Positions 16,074-24,950 of a DNA stretch of 45,803 bases are shown one piece after another. Each line of letters begins with the position of its first letter. Within the stretch, counting starts at the first letter, position 1. The stretch is from Phycisphaerae bacterium (GTDB lineage Bacteria; Planctomycetota; Phycisphaerae; UBA1845). Made by a program: the position numbers and the translations under genes. The stretch lies in NCBI GenBank assembly GCA_020056715.1, contig JAGVHG010000105.1, positions 1 to 45,803 of the forward strand, given 5' to 3'. Under the pieces are notes generated by a model that worked only from the letters and a program-made list of their open reading frames with translations, did no database searches and was not told where the DNA came from.

Positions 16074-19000
16074 TGGCAGGGTGGACCGCAGTAGTACGTC
16101 TGTCCTTTAACGATCATGACCACTATCGTTATATCAAGGGCGTTGATGATGCCGTTGGGGACGCAAGGGTGTATGTCCGCAATTTCGGTGCTGATCGAGC
16201 CGGGAAGTTCCTTGAACTTATTGACGAGCAACGCAATGTCGATCGCATCGACGATACCGCTGTTATCCATATCACCCCATAGCCAGGTGGATCCGATCCC
16301 AGGCGCGGATTGGTAGGCGCCGCACTCCGCCTCAACGTAGTAGGTTGTACTGGGAACGATGTCCGGATCCTGGACGAGGATCGCGCCCCACTCGGAGGGC
16401 AACTTGAATACTTTGTCAGCGGGCGGCACCAAATGTCCACTCGCGTCGATATATTTGTCCAAACAAGGCCAGTTCGGCGAGGTGACGTGCAGAGCCACGG
16501 GGGCCGCGACGAAGGCGTCCTGGGGCGTCACCAACAGATAACGGCTGCCGATGCCCTCGACGATGGGCGGCTCGATCGCCGGAAACCCCACGCAGACGCC
16601 CGTCGCGCAGACGTCGGCCCCGGTACATATGTCCCCGTCGTCGCAAGCCACCCCGTCGATTTCGAGGTTGTCTAGGCAGCCGCCGAAAGCGTCGCAGATG
16701 TTCGGGTTATCGCATTGAGTATCGGTCTGGTCGCCGCAAGCGTGACCGGCGCCCTCGAGATTGTCCGCGCAGCCGCCGCCGCCGTCGCACGTGTCCGGGT
16801 TGTCGCAGTCGGTGTCCGACGGGTCGCCGCAGGCCAAACCAGCCGGCTCCGGCGGGTGCGTGCAGAGGCCAGACCCGCAGAGGTTCTTCGTGCAGACGTC
16901 GGCCGGCACTTCGTCGGAACAGAGAATGCCGTCGGGCTTCCAATTGACCTCGCAGACGCCGGCCCCGTCGCACGCGTCCGGACTATCGCATTCCGTATCC
17001 AGGATGTTGCCACAGGCGCTGCCCTCCGCACGAGGCGACCATTGGGTCGTGGACACGTCGGGTATGCACGCTTGGCAATCGTTGGACGGGTTAAGGTCAT
17101 AAGCTCCATAGCACACGCCGTCTATCAAGCAGTCATCGACCGGACGGAGGTTCAGGTGGATGGGACCCTTGTTGTCCTCAAAACCGGCCACACGGATGAG
17201 GTACGTCGTGCCGTTGGTCGTCGAAAAGTTGAGCGCCGATTGGAGTCCGACGCCGCTGTCGTCGTCGCAAGCGATTTCCGTGCCTCCTAGCGCCGGACAG
17301 TCGGTATAAACGCTCAGTACGGTGTCGTTGGAAGGGGCCAGTGCGCTACCCGTGGTGCTGGCGAAGGTGATGCCGTTACAGGCGGCGGTGTACTTGAACC
17401 AGACATCATTGTTAGAAAGCGGTTGGCACGAGGCCTCTCCGTCGTCGGGACCGGCGCTGCTGTTGTTGCTGAGGTTCACCCCCACGATGGCCGGGACGGC
17501 GAAGTCACATTGGTCGTTGCACTGGGGGTCGATCTCCCCCGCACAGACGCCACTGGTGCAGGTGTCATCGTCGATACCCGGTCGGCCGGTACCCGTGCAG
17601 GCGTTCCCGTCGTTGCAGGCGCTTCCGTCGGGCTTCACGGACCAGGCCGTTGTCGAGAGGGACGGATTGCATTCCTCGCATGTGTTTCCGGGGCGTAAAT
17701 CTCCGGGCAAGTAACATACGTCGTCAATGAGGCACTTCCCGGCGTCGAGGGGATGGTCGCATTGATTGGCCCCTTCGTTGCAAGAGTCGGTGGTGCAGGT
17801 TAGCAGGTCGGCGCAATTCGTCGGCGTGCCGTTGGTGCAGACGGCGTCTTGGCAACGTTCGTCCTTGGTGCAGAACTGCCCCGTGCTGCACGGGACGCCG
17901 TTGGGTTTGTTGTTGGTCAGACACGCACCAAGTCCGTTGCACTTGTCGGGATCATCGCAGGGTCCGGAGGACGGATCCCCGCACGGCGTCGTATTGTCAC
18001 GGATGTTGGTTAGGCAGACGCCGGCCCCGTCGCAGGTATCGGCTCCGTTGCACTCCGTATTGGTCGAGTTGCCGCAAGCCATTCCATTAGGCTCCAACCT
18101 GGCGAGACAGTTGCCGGCCCCATCACACGAGTCGGGCCTGTCGCATTGGGAATTGGCCGGATTGCCACAGGGGGTATCGGCCTCCGCCGGCGGGTGCGTG
18201 ACCTGACCTGTAACGATATCACAGACGTCGTCCGTGCATGGATCCCCATCAGACAGCACTTGAAGTGCGCCCGTGGTTCGATTGCAGCACTGCGTGACCG
18301 GATTGTAGTTGTTAGTGTTGGAGCAGGTGCCGTTGGGATTGCACACGTCGTTGGTGCAGGAGTTGTTGTCGTTGCAATTGGCGTTGGTGGAACACAGAAT
18401 AGTGATTTTCGCAGCGGTCGGAGGGTTGAGAGAGAGAGGGTTATTGTCAGGATCCGCCATTAAGGTGACGGTGGGTTCTGGGTTGAAATTGATGGTGTAC
18501 GTACCCGTTGCACCGGCGGGAACATCCAAGACCAAATCCCCTCCGTACCTCAATGCTCCCGGGTCGACCTCGCCGGGGGGGCTGGTGACAGTCCGAATCG
18601 CGAAGTAGGCGTAGTTCAGTGAACCGGTGGCCACGCCGGACTGATCGACTTCATCTACGGGAAACACGAAGGGGGTCGGAGTGGCGCGGTTTTTGTCGAT
18701 GAACCCGGTTTCGCACTTAAAACCGCCGCCGGTTACGGGAACGTTGCACCTCGCGCCGGCCGCAAACGCCGTAACGCATTGGGCATTGGTGGTGCAAGTC
18801 TGGACCGCAGGCGCGAGCGAGGCACCTATTAAATTGTCATAGCCCATGCCCGGATCGCCCCCAACGGCGTCGAGCTTCGCCTGGTAGGTTCTTAGGAAGG
18901 CCGGAGCCCAACCTTGCATTTGAACCTCGAGGAAGACGCGCTGCCCCGCACCGTTAAGGCGGATTTCGTTTCCGACGATGGTGTACGTCCCGCTGGCGCG

Positions 19001-19096
19001 AATCGGCTTCAGAACAAACTCCGCCCCTTGAACGCTGACCGCTAGCCCGGCGACCCAACAACAACCCCAAACACCTACCCGCGCGATGGTCTTCAT
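16070..19096 (-). CDS. Secreted Cys-rich protein with PPC-like insert and C-terminal dockerin-like domain (copy 1)
   Basis: 1008 residues from ATG 19096, preceded by GGAGG eight bases upstream. The frame extends 35 codons further to 19201 without a better start. The signal peptide is MKTIARVGVW...SVQG-AE. Residues about 27-235 are a beta-rich domain reminiscent of cohesin or autotransporter-like folds. A long array of Cys repeats follows (pattern CGxPxxxxCDxPDxCDGxGxC). Residues about 555-685 (NDVWFKYTAACNGITFASTT, TYLIRVAGF) look like a pre-peptidase C-terminal (PPC) domain. More Cys repeats come next, then a small domain and residues about 941-1000, a dockerin-like pair of EF-hand loops (GDMDNSGIVDAIDIALL; the second loop is degenerate). 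Probably extracellular and calcium-binding. No catalytic motif seen. Confidence 0.85.
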   Translation of the reverse strand: MKTIARVGVWGCCWVAGLAVSVQGAEFVLKPIRASGTYTIVGNEIRLNGAGQRVFLEVQMQGWAPAFLRTYQAKLDAVGGDPGMGYDNLIGASLAPAVQTCTTNAQCVTAFAAGARCNVPVTGGGFKCETGFIDKNRATPTPFVFPVDEVDQSGVATGSLNYAYFAIRTVTSPPGEVDPGALRYGGDLVLDVPAGATGTYTINFNPEPTVTLMADPDNNPLSLNPPTAAKITILCSTNANCNDNNSCTNDVCNPNGTCSNTNNYNPVTQCCNRTTGALQVLSDGDPCTDDVCDIVTGQVTHPPAEADTPCGNPANSQCDRPDSCDGAGNCLARLEPNGMACGNSTNTECNGADTCDGAGVCLTNIRDNTTPCGDPSSGPCDDPDKCNGLGACLTNNKPNGVPCSTGQFCTKDERCQDAVCTNGTPTNCADLLTCTTDSCNEGANQCDHPLDAGKCLIDDVCYLPGDLRPGNTCEECNPSLSTTAWSVKPDGSACNDGNACTGTGRPGIDDDTCTSGVCAGEIDPQCNDQCDFAVPAIVGVNLSNNSSAGPDDGEASCQPLSNNDVWFKYTAACNGITFASTTGSALAPSNDTVLSVYTDCPALGGTEIACDDDSGVGLQSALNFSTTNGTTYLIRVAGFEDNKGPIHLNLRPVDDCLIDGVCYGAYDLNPSNDCQACIPDVSTTQWSPRAEGSACGNILDTECDSPDACDGAGVCEVNWKPDGILCSDEVPADVCTKNLCGSGLCTHPPEPAGLACGDPSDTDCDNPDTCDGGGGCADNLEGAGHACGDQTDTQCDNPNICDAFGGCLDNLEIDGVACDDGDICTGADVCATGVCVGFPAIEPPIVEGIGSRYLLVTPQDAFVAAPVALHVTSPNWPCLDKYIDASGHLVPPADKVFKLPSEWGAILVQDPDIVPSTTYYVEAECGAYQSAPGIGSTWLWGDMDNSGIVDAIDIALLVNKFKELPGSISTEIADIHPCVPNGIINALDITIVVMIVKGQTYYCGPPCH

Positions 19097-19516
19097 CGAT
19101 CCGTCCTCCGCAAAGTGAATTGCGCTTCCTTTGGATTTTACCCTAACCCGACGCCAACCGTTTGCCGCTTTCCCGATCCACGGAACATCAGCGAAACCCA
19201 CGTCGACGACTCACGTGAGAAAACGGGCCAACGCAAATCCCCGTGGCCTAGCCTCAAACTCGTGACGCGACGGGTTCGTCCCGCGATCTACGCTCCTATA
19301 ACTAACCGATTTTGCGTCTCTTGTCTAGGGTCTATCGCGTTTTTTTCAATTTTATTGACCGGCCAATTTGCATTCAGAACGCGAAAACTACCCGTTTGCA
19401 TGAAGGATGGGCCAATAGCGACAGGCCGCTCGGGGTTTACACAAACCATCCGCAACGGAGTCAGCTCCAATCCGCCGGTCGGCGGATGAGCGTTGGGCGA
19501 GGTGGTGGCGCGCAGC
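19097..19516. other. Upstream region of dockerin gene 1
   Basis: No gene. It is homologous along its length to 22444-22866 and is therefore part of the duplication. An AT-rich patch near 19340-19370 lies between CGCGTT and AACGCG and is kept in both copies, so the promoter may be there. A hairpin TCCGCC-GGTC-GGCGGA lies near 19480, just beyond the queE remnant's stop. Confidence 0.45.
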
Positions 19517-19597
19517 TCAAGTTCCGGGTGTGTTACCGTAGAGGGAGATTTGCAGCCGAGGGCAAAATCGGAAGCCGCGCTGCTTGCAAAGCTCCGC
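19517..19597 (-). pseudogene. queE 3'-end remnant
   Basis: Read on the minus strand, this encodes [20 protein letters not shown], then GNTPGT and a stop. That is identical to the last 26 residues of intact QueE at 22867-23586, with several silent base changes. It marks the right end of duplication unit 1. Confidence 0.93.
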
Positions 19598-19648
19598 TCC
19601 ACTTACTCCCCGCGTCTTCGCATCAACCGCTTGCCGCGCTCACCCCGA

Positions 19649-20038
19649 ATCGACGGGCGATTGCTGACGACGCCGCTTTTTATCGTGCTCATGATGGTGG
19701 AGACGACCGATCTCGTCTTCGCTATCGACTCCATCCCCGCGATCCTGGCGATCACCACCGACTCCTTCATCGTCTACACGTCGAACATATTCGCTATTCT
19801 CGGTCTGCGGGTGTTGTATTTCGCACTCGCGGGAGTGATGGACCTGTTCGCGTACTTGCACTACGGCCTGGCGTCAGTCCTGGTTTTCGTCGGAGCGAAG
19901 ATGCTTCTGGACGCCGGATGAAACTACAAAACCCCCATCGGTTGGTCGCTGGGAATCGCCGACGGGTTGCTCACCGTGGCGACGATCGCATCGCTTCTAC
20001 GCCCACGGAAACCCGGACCTCCCCCGAACCCCGCTTAG
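19649..20038 (+). pseudogene. terC 3'-end remnant with internal stop
   Basis: Encodes [20 protein letters not shown] through the TerC C-terminus, close to residues about 193-320 of the intact protein at 15111. A TGA at 19919-19921 interrupts it, after which the homologous frame continues to a final stop at 20036-20038. It has no start of its own. The open frame 19493-19921 that seems to give it one is a chance fusion across the duplication junction (19598-19648). Confidence 0.93.
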
Positions 20039-22443
20039 TGGCACGGAGCGCCGCAGTAGTACGTCTGTCCCTTAAATATCATGACATCCACCGCTATATC
20101 AAGGGCGTTGATGATGCCGTTGGGGACGCAGGGGTCTATGTCCGCAATTTCGGTGCTGATCGAGCCGGCAAGGCCCTTTAACTTATTGACGACGTGCGCG
20201 ATGTCAATGGCATTGACGATTCCGTTGTTGTCCAGATCACCCCAAAGCCAGGTGGATTCGATCGCGGGCGCGGATCGGTAGGCGCCACACTCCGCCTCAA
20301 CGTAGTAAGTTGTACTGGGAACGATGTCCGGATCCTGGACGATGATCGCGCCCCACTCGGAAGGCAACAGGAACACTTTGTTGGCGGGCGGGACCAACCG
20401 CCCGTCAGCGTCGATATAATCGTCCAAACACGGCCAGTTCGGCGACGTAACCCGCAGTGCTACGGACACCGGGGCGAAACCTATTTGGGGCGTCACAAGC
20501 AAATAACGGCTGCCCATCGCCTCGACGATGGGCGGCAAGAAGGCTAGGGTTATGACGCAGGCGCCCGCCGCGCAGACATCGGGACCCGTGCAAGACTCCA
20601 CGTCGTCACACGTCGTCCCGTTCGGCGCGAAGTTGTTGAGGCAGCCCCCTAAGCCGTCGCACGTGTCCGGGTTGTCGCACTGGGTGTCCGAGGGATCGCC
20701 GCAGGCGTGACCGGCGCCCTCCAGGTTGTCCGCGCATCCGCCGCCGCCGTCGCACGTATCGGGATTGTCGCAATCCGTGTCCGACGGATCGCCGCAGGCC
20801 AACCCGGCCGGCTCGGGCGGGTGTGTACAGAGGCCGGTCTGGCAAACGTTCTTCGTGCAGACATTGGCTGGAACTTCGTCCGAACAGGGGAACCCGTCGG
20901 GCTGGAAGTTGCCCTGGCAGATGCCGGCGCCGTCGCAGACGTCGGGGCCCGTGCAGTCGTTACCGTCGTTGCAGGAACTTCCCGCGGGCTTCATGGACCA
21001 GCCCGTTGTCGAGAGGGACGGGTTGCATTCCTCGCACATGTTGCCGGGCCGCAAATCTCCGGGCAAGTAACATACGCCGCCAATCAAGCATTTGCCGGCT
21101 TGCAAAATGTGGTCGCATCCGTCGGCGCCTTCGTTGCAGGTGTCGGTCGTGCAGGTGAGCAGGTCGGCGCAATTCGTCGGCGTACCGCCAGTGCAGACGC
21201 CGGTGCTGCACCGTTCTCCGACGGTGCAAAACAGGCCGTCGATGCAGACCACGCCGTTGGGCTCGTTGTTGACGAGGCACGAGCCGAGGCTGTTGCAAGT
21301 ATCGGGATTGTCGCAAGCCGTGTTGGAAGGATTTCCGCACGGCGTACCCGCGGGACGGATGTTAGTCAGACAGACGCCCGCGCCCGCGCCGTTGCAGGTG
21401 TCGGCCCCGTTGCACTCCGTGTTGGTGGGACTCCCGCAGGGCGTTCCCGCCGGCTCCAACCGGGGCAGGCACTGACCGGCGCCGTCGCACGAGTCCGGGT
21501 TGTCGCACTCCGTGTTCACCCCGCTGCCGCAGGGGGTGTTGACGGCGGAGTTCGGGTGCGTGACCTGCCCGGTGCCCGTGTTGCACACGTCGTCGGTGCA
21601 CTGAATGCCGTCGGAGAGCACCGTCTGCGCTCCATCAGCCGGGTTGCAGCAGTGCGTGGCCGGATTGTAGTTGTTGGTGTAAGAACAAGTACCGTTGGCG
21701 TTGCAGACATTCGTGGTACAAGCGTTGTTGTCGTTGCAATTGGCGTTGGTGACACACAGAATAGTGATTTTCGCAGCGGTCGGAGGGTTGAGAGGGATAT
21801 CGAAGTTGTCAGGATCAGCCATGAAGGTGACGGTGCTTTCCGCGTTGAAATTGATGGTGTACGTACCCGTTGCACCGGCGGGAACATCCAAGACCAAGTC
21901 CCCTCCGTACCTCAATGTTCCCGGGTCGACCTCGCCGCCAATGCGAAGCGCGAAGTAGATGTAGTTCAGTGAACCGGTGCCCACGCCGGACTGATCGACT
22001 TCATCTACAGGAAACACGAAGGGGGTCGGAGTAGTGCGGGCTTTGTCGATGAACCCGGCTTCGCACTTAAAACCGCCGCCGGTTACGGGAACGGTGCACC
22101 TCGCGCCGGCCGCAAACGCCGTAACGCATTGGGCATTGGTGGTGCAAGTCTGGACCGCAGGCGCGAGCGAAACACCTGTTAAATTGTCATAGCCCATGCC
22201 CGGATCGCCCCCAACGGCGTCGAGCTTCGCCTGGTAGGTCCGTAGCAGGGCCGGGGTCCAGCCTTTCATTTGAACCTCGAGGAAGACGCGCTGCCCCGCC
22301 GTCAGACGAATCTCGTTTCCGACGATGGTGTACGTCCCGCTGGCGCGGATCGGCTTCAGGACATACTCGGCGCCCTGAACGCTGACCGCTAGCCCGGCGA
22401 CCCAACAACAACCCCAAACACCTACCCGCGAGATGGTCTTCAT
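20035..22443 (-). CDS. Secreted Cys-rich protein with C-terminal dockerin-like domain (copy 2)
   Basis: 802 residues from ATG 22443. It has the same leader (MKTISRVGVWGCC...VQG-AE), GGAGG site and upstream 35 codons as copy 1. The domain order is also the same: N-terminal beta domain, Cys-repeat array (CDNPDTCDGGGGCADN and variants), small C-terminal domain, then a dockerin-like tail GDLDNNGIVNAIDIAHVVNK. It lacks the roughly 200-residue segment of copy 1 that carries the PPC-like domain and adjacent Cys repeats, going straight from DGNDCTGPDVCDGAG to the shared part. Its last codons overlap the end of the terC remnant, mirroring the overlap of copy 1 with intact terC. Probably extracellular and calcium-binding; function unknown. 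Confidence 0.85.
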   Translation of the reverse strand: MKTISRVGVWGCCWVAGLAVSVQGAEYVLKPIRASGTYTIVGNEIRLTAGQRVFLEVQMKGWTPALLRTYQAKLDAVGGDPGMGYDNLTGVSLAPAVQTCTTNAQCVTAFAAGARCTVPVTGGGFKCEAGFIDKARTTPTPFVFPVDEVDQSGVGTGSLNYIYFALRIGGEVDPGTLRYGGDLVLDVPAGATGTYTINFNAESTVTFMADPDNFDIPLNPPTAAKITILCVTNANCNDNNACTTNVCNANGTCSYTNNYNPATHCCNPADGAQTVLSDGIQCTDDVCNTGTGQVTHPNSAVNTPCGSGVNTECDNPDSCDGAGQCLPRLEPAGTPCGSPTNTECNGADTCNGAGAGVCLTNIRPAGTPCGNPSNTACDNPDTCNSLGSCLVNNEPNGVVCIDGLFCTVGERCSTGVCTGGTPTNCADLLTCTTDTCNEGADGCDHILQAGKCLIGGVCYLPGDLRPGNMCEECNPSLSTTGWSMKPAGSSCNDGNDCTGPDVCDGAGICQGNFQPDGFPCSDEVPANVCTKNVCQTGLCTHPPEPAGLACGDPSDTDCDNPDTCDGGGGCADNLEGAGHACGDPSDTQCDNPDTCDGLGGCLNNFAPNGTTCDDVESCTGPDVCAAGACVITLAFLPPIVEAMGSRYLLVTPQIGFAPVSVALRVTSPNWPCLDDYIDADGRLVPPANKVFLLPSEWGAIIVQDPDIVPSTTYYVEAECGAYRSAPAIESTWLWGDLDNNGIVNAIDIAHVVNKLKGLAGSISTEIADIDPCVPNGIINALDIAVDVMIFKGQTYYCGAPCH

Positions 22444-22866
22444 CGATCCGTCCTCCGCAAAATGAATTGCGCCTCCCCTGGATTTTACCCTGACCCGACG
22501 CCAACCGTTTGCTGCTTTCCCGATCCACGGAACCTCAGCGAAATCCACGTCGACGACGCATGTGAAAAAACGGCCCACCACAGTTGCTCGCAGCCTCGAC
22601 GTGTGACTCGACGGCTCGTCCCGCAACCTACATTGCCTACAACTAACCGATTTTGCGACTTTTGTCCAGAGTTTATCGCGTTTTTTCATATTTTTTGACC
22701 AGCCGATTTGCATTCGGGACGCGAAAACTATCCGTTTGCAGGAAGAAAAGGCCAAGAACGACAAGCCGCACGGGGTTTACACGAACCATCCGCTTCGGAG
22801 TCAGCTCCAATCCGCCGGTCGGTCCGCCGAAGGCGGAAGCGTTGGGCGAGGTGGTAGCGCGCCAGC
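22444..22866. other. Region between queE and dockerin gene 2
   Basis: No gene. It is homologous to 19097-19516. It differs from it by a TCCGCC-GAA-GGCGGA hairpin near 22824, just downstream of the queE stop. The hairpin lacks a T-run, so it is only a weak terminator candidate. Confidence 0.4.
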
Positions 22867-23586
22867 TCACGTTCCGGGCGTGTTACCATAGAGGGAGATT
22901 TGCAACCGAGGGCAAAATCGGAAGCCGCGTTGCTTGCAAAGCTCCGCGACCCAACGACCACGAGACGCAAACTCCTCTTGGGTGACACCCTGTGGCATCA
23001 ACAGAACATTGGCCGGCTCGACGGGGGCGAGGCGGGCGAGGATCGAATCGATCTCCGTCAGATCCTCGGGAGCGTCGACGACGAACTTGAGCTGATAGTC
23101 CGGCATGGCCATGAAGCGCCGGATCGTGTCGATGTTTAGACGATGGCTTTCGTGAGCGTCGGCCTGGTGCGAGAATCCCTGGTGCGAGAATCCATTCTCG
23201 CACCAGACGGTACGCGCCCACGGCGTCGAAGAGCCGAGCTTGGGGCTGATGCTGGCCAGATCGCAGACCACGTCTTTCCACACCGTGGCCGCCGTTTCGA
23301 TAGTGAGGTGATAGCCGCCCTCCTTCAGCCGGTGAGTCAACTCCTCGACGCCCTGGGCGATCATCGGTTCGCCGCCGGTCAGGACCACATACGTGCTTGC
23401 GAAATCGGACACGCGGTCCAGAACCTGGTCGATGTCCAGCGCATGGCCGACGGGTTCCCACGAGGTGGACGGGCTGTCGCACCAGGTGCATCGAAGATTG
23501 CACCCCGTGGTGCGGATGAAGATGCTCGGCACCCCGGCGAGTTTGCCCTCGCCCTGGATGCTGTAGAAAATCTCATTGATCTTCAC
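22867..23586 (-). CDS. queE: 7-carboxy-7-deazaguanine synthase
   Basis: 239 residues from GTG 23586, with AAGGA nine bases upstream. This radical-SAM enzyme converts carboxytetrahydropterin to 7-carboxy-7-deazaguanine in the queuosine/preQ0 pathway. EIFYSIQGEGKLAGVPSIFI and the cluster motif C29-x3-C33-x2-C36 (CNLRCTWCDS) are diagnostic, followed by LTGGEP, SISPKLGSSTP and the C-terminal [12 protein letters not shown]. Residues about 128-141 (WCENGFSHQGFSHQ) are translated from an in-frame palindromic repeat with a half copy, inserted in the loop after SSTP. The 3' end is duplicated at 19517-19597. No other queuosine gene is in the window. Confidence 0.94.
   Translation of the reverse strand: MKINEIFYSIQGEGKLAGVPSIFIRTTGCNLRCTWCDSPSTSWEPVGHALDIDQVLDRVSDFASTYVVLTGGEPMIAQGVEELTHRLKEGGYHLTIETAATVWKDVVCDLASISPKLGSSTPWARTVWCENGFSHQGFSHQADAHESHRLNIDTIRRFMAMPDYQLKFVVDAPEDLTEIDSILARLAPVEPANVLLMPQGVTQEEFASRGRWVAELCKQRGFRFCPRLQISLYGNTPGT
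23164..23206. repeat. In-frame palindromic element, copy 7 with half copy (queE)
   Basis: The full element is 23179-23206 (arms CTGGTGCGAGAA / TTCTCGCACCAG, centre TCCA). It is preceded by a direct repeat of its left half (23164-23178). Together they are read as WCENGFSHQGFSHQ. Confidence 0.9.
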
Positions 23587-23598
23587 CGTCGAGGTTCC

Positions 23599-23673
23599 TT
23601 ACATCTTCGGCCGGCGGAGGAGTTGTTCCAAGGGCTTTTCCTCCCAAGGATACATCGTTGATGGTCGCATCAT
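23599..23673 (-). CDS. Possible 24-residue ORF upstream of queE
   Basis: MMRPSTMYPWEEKPLEQL, then six residues and TAA. The stop overlaps the AAGGA ribosome-binding site of queE, which would suit translational coupling. There is no clear ribosome-binding site of its own. It may instead be the tail of a leader or not coding at all. Confidence 0.25.
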   Translation of the reverse strand: MMRPSTMYPWEEKPLEQLLRRPKM

Positions 23674-23808
23674 GGCACGTTAATCGTCAGGCGAGCTGCT
23701 CGCATCGCGTTTTTGCATTCGCACAAAATCTACTTCGCCTATGTCTTGGAAGTATTGAAACCGGACGGACTGGGGAGGACAATATCGAGGGTGATCCCGA
23801 TGTGGCGT

Positions 23809-24771
23809 TCAGCGCCGCCCGTAAGTGGCGGCGCCGTCCTTAGCCCGCGTCCGTTCCGTCGCGGCTTGCGCGTCCGGCTTCGAAGTTGCGAGGATGATCC
23901 CGAGCAAGAGCAGCGCCGAGCCGACGGCCACCCATCCGCTGAGCCGCTGTTGGAACCACGATGCCTCGATGATGACGGTGATGAGGAAGTGCGTGTTGGT
24001 CACCACCGACGATCGCGTAATGTCGTACCGCGCGGTGACAAGATACCAGAGAAGGTAGTTGAGATACGCGGTGACGAGGGTGATGAAGGCGAACCCGGCC
24101 CAACCTTGCCACGTGACGCTGGCCAACTGGAACGTCGAGAGATCAAACCAAAGAGCGTCGGCGGCCACCAAGGGAATCTGCCAGAGTGTGCCGATGAGGA
24201 AGACGGAGGTGAGGGTCTGCACGGCGCCGAGCTCCTTGACCAGCGGCTGACTAAGCACGGCGAATAGCGACCAGCTCAAGGCCGCAGACAGCAGCAGCAA
24301 ATCTCCCACGAACACGCCAAGCCCGAAGGAGGCGGGTCGTGAAATGGCCTGCGTCGTGGATAAGTCGACCACCGCAGCGCCGGCGAAGGCAATCGCCGAG
24401 GCCAATCCCATCCGCAGGGTCAACGGGGTACGCCCCAGGAGCAGGGAGATCCAATACACCAGAACGGGCACGAGGGCATAGGCGATCGCGGCGTGGGAGG
24501 CGTTGGCCAGCTTGATCCCGACGAGAAAGCCGAACTGGTTAATTGGAACGCAAAGCACGCCCAATCCAATAATCAGTCGGCGGTTGGCCGGCGTGATCGA
24601 CCAACGCAAGCCGAGCGCTTTGGCGGTCAAAACCAACAGAACGCCCGCTGCGCCGAAGCGAAAAAACGCCAGTGTCAATGGGGGCAACTCGGCGGTCGCC
24701 ATGCGGGCGGCGATCGGGGTCAAGCCCGCGATCAACGTCGTGGCGGCCAGCAGCAGATACACGTTCCTCAT
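23809..24771 (-). CDS. EamA/DMT-family transporter
   Basis: 320 residues with ten hydrophobic helices in two fivefold halves, the drug/metabolite transporter (EamA) layout. The first half starts YLLLAATTLIAGLTPIAARM with PPLTLAFFRFGAAGVLL, and the second starts at GVFVGDLLLLSAALSWSLFA, both typical EamA openings. HAAIAYALVPVLVYWISLLLG closes the first repeat. An inner-membrane exporter or permease; its substrate cannot be told from sequence. It is divergent from the gene at 24951 across 179 bp. The hydrophilic C-terminal tail (residues about 298-320) is cytoplasmic in this family. Confidence 0.88.
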   Translation of the reverse strand: MRNVYLLLAATTLIAGLTPIAARMATAELPPLTLAFFRFGAAGVLLVLTAKALGLRWSITPANRRLIIGLGVLCVPINQFGFLVGIKLANASHAAIAYALVPVLVYWISLLLGRTPLTLRMGLASAIAFAGAAVVDLSTTQAISRPASFGLGVFVGDLLLLSAALSWSLFAVLSQPLVKELGAVQTLTSVFLIGTLWQIPLVAADALWFDLSTFQLASVTWQGWAGFAFITLVTAYLNYLLWYLVTARYDITRSSVVTNTHFLITVIIEASWFQQRLSGWVAVGSALLLLGIILATSKPDAQAATERTRAKDGAATYGRR

Positions 24772-24950
24772 CGAAGTTTACGGTAGTGATTCCCAGGCCG
24801 ACCGGACAGTGGTCGAGCGCGAAGCCAGTTGCCGCGGCCGGAGATGTGGAATAGAATTGAGCACCCGATCGGAAGCGGCCGCGCCGCGGACGGATGCACG
24901 GTCCATAATCCTGGCCGGAGTTCGTATAGACATTCCCTCCGGTTGAACCC

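Larger units (their letters stand above)
15687..19597. repeat. Tandem duplication, unit 1 (3' terC, dockerin gene 1, queE remnant)
   Basis: Homologous to unit 2 (19649-22947). It starts at the terC words for RIDGRLL and ends with GCTCCGC at the queE remnant. It is about 600 bp longer than unit 2 because of extra sequence inside the dockerin gene. The alignment was made by eye. Confidence 0.88.
19649..22947. repeat. Tandem duplication, unit 2 (terC remnant, dockerin gene 2, queE 3' end)
   Basis: The counterpart of 15687-19597. The two units are separated by a 51-bp junction of unassigned sequence. Unit 2 ends inside the intact queE, where homology stops after GCTCCGC (22941-22947). Confidence 0.88.

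Noticed and set aside
19493-19921. 142-codon plus-strand frame ending in TerC-like sequence
   Set aside because: Runs antisense through the queE remnant, across the duplication junction and into the broken terC copy. It is a chance fusion, not a gene.
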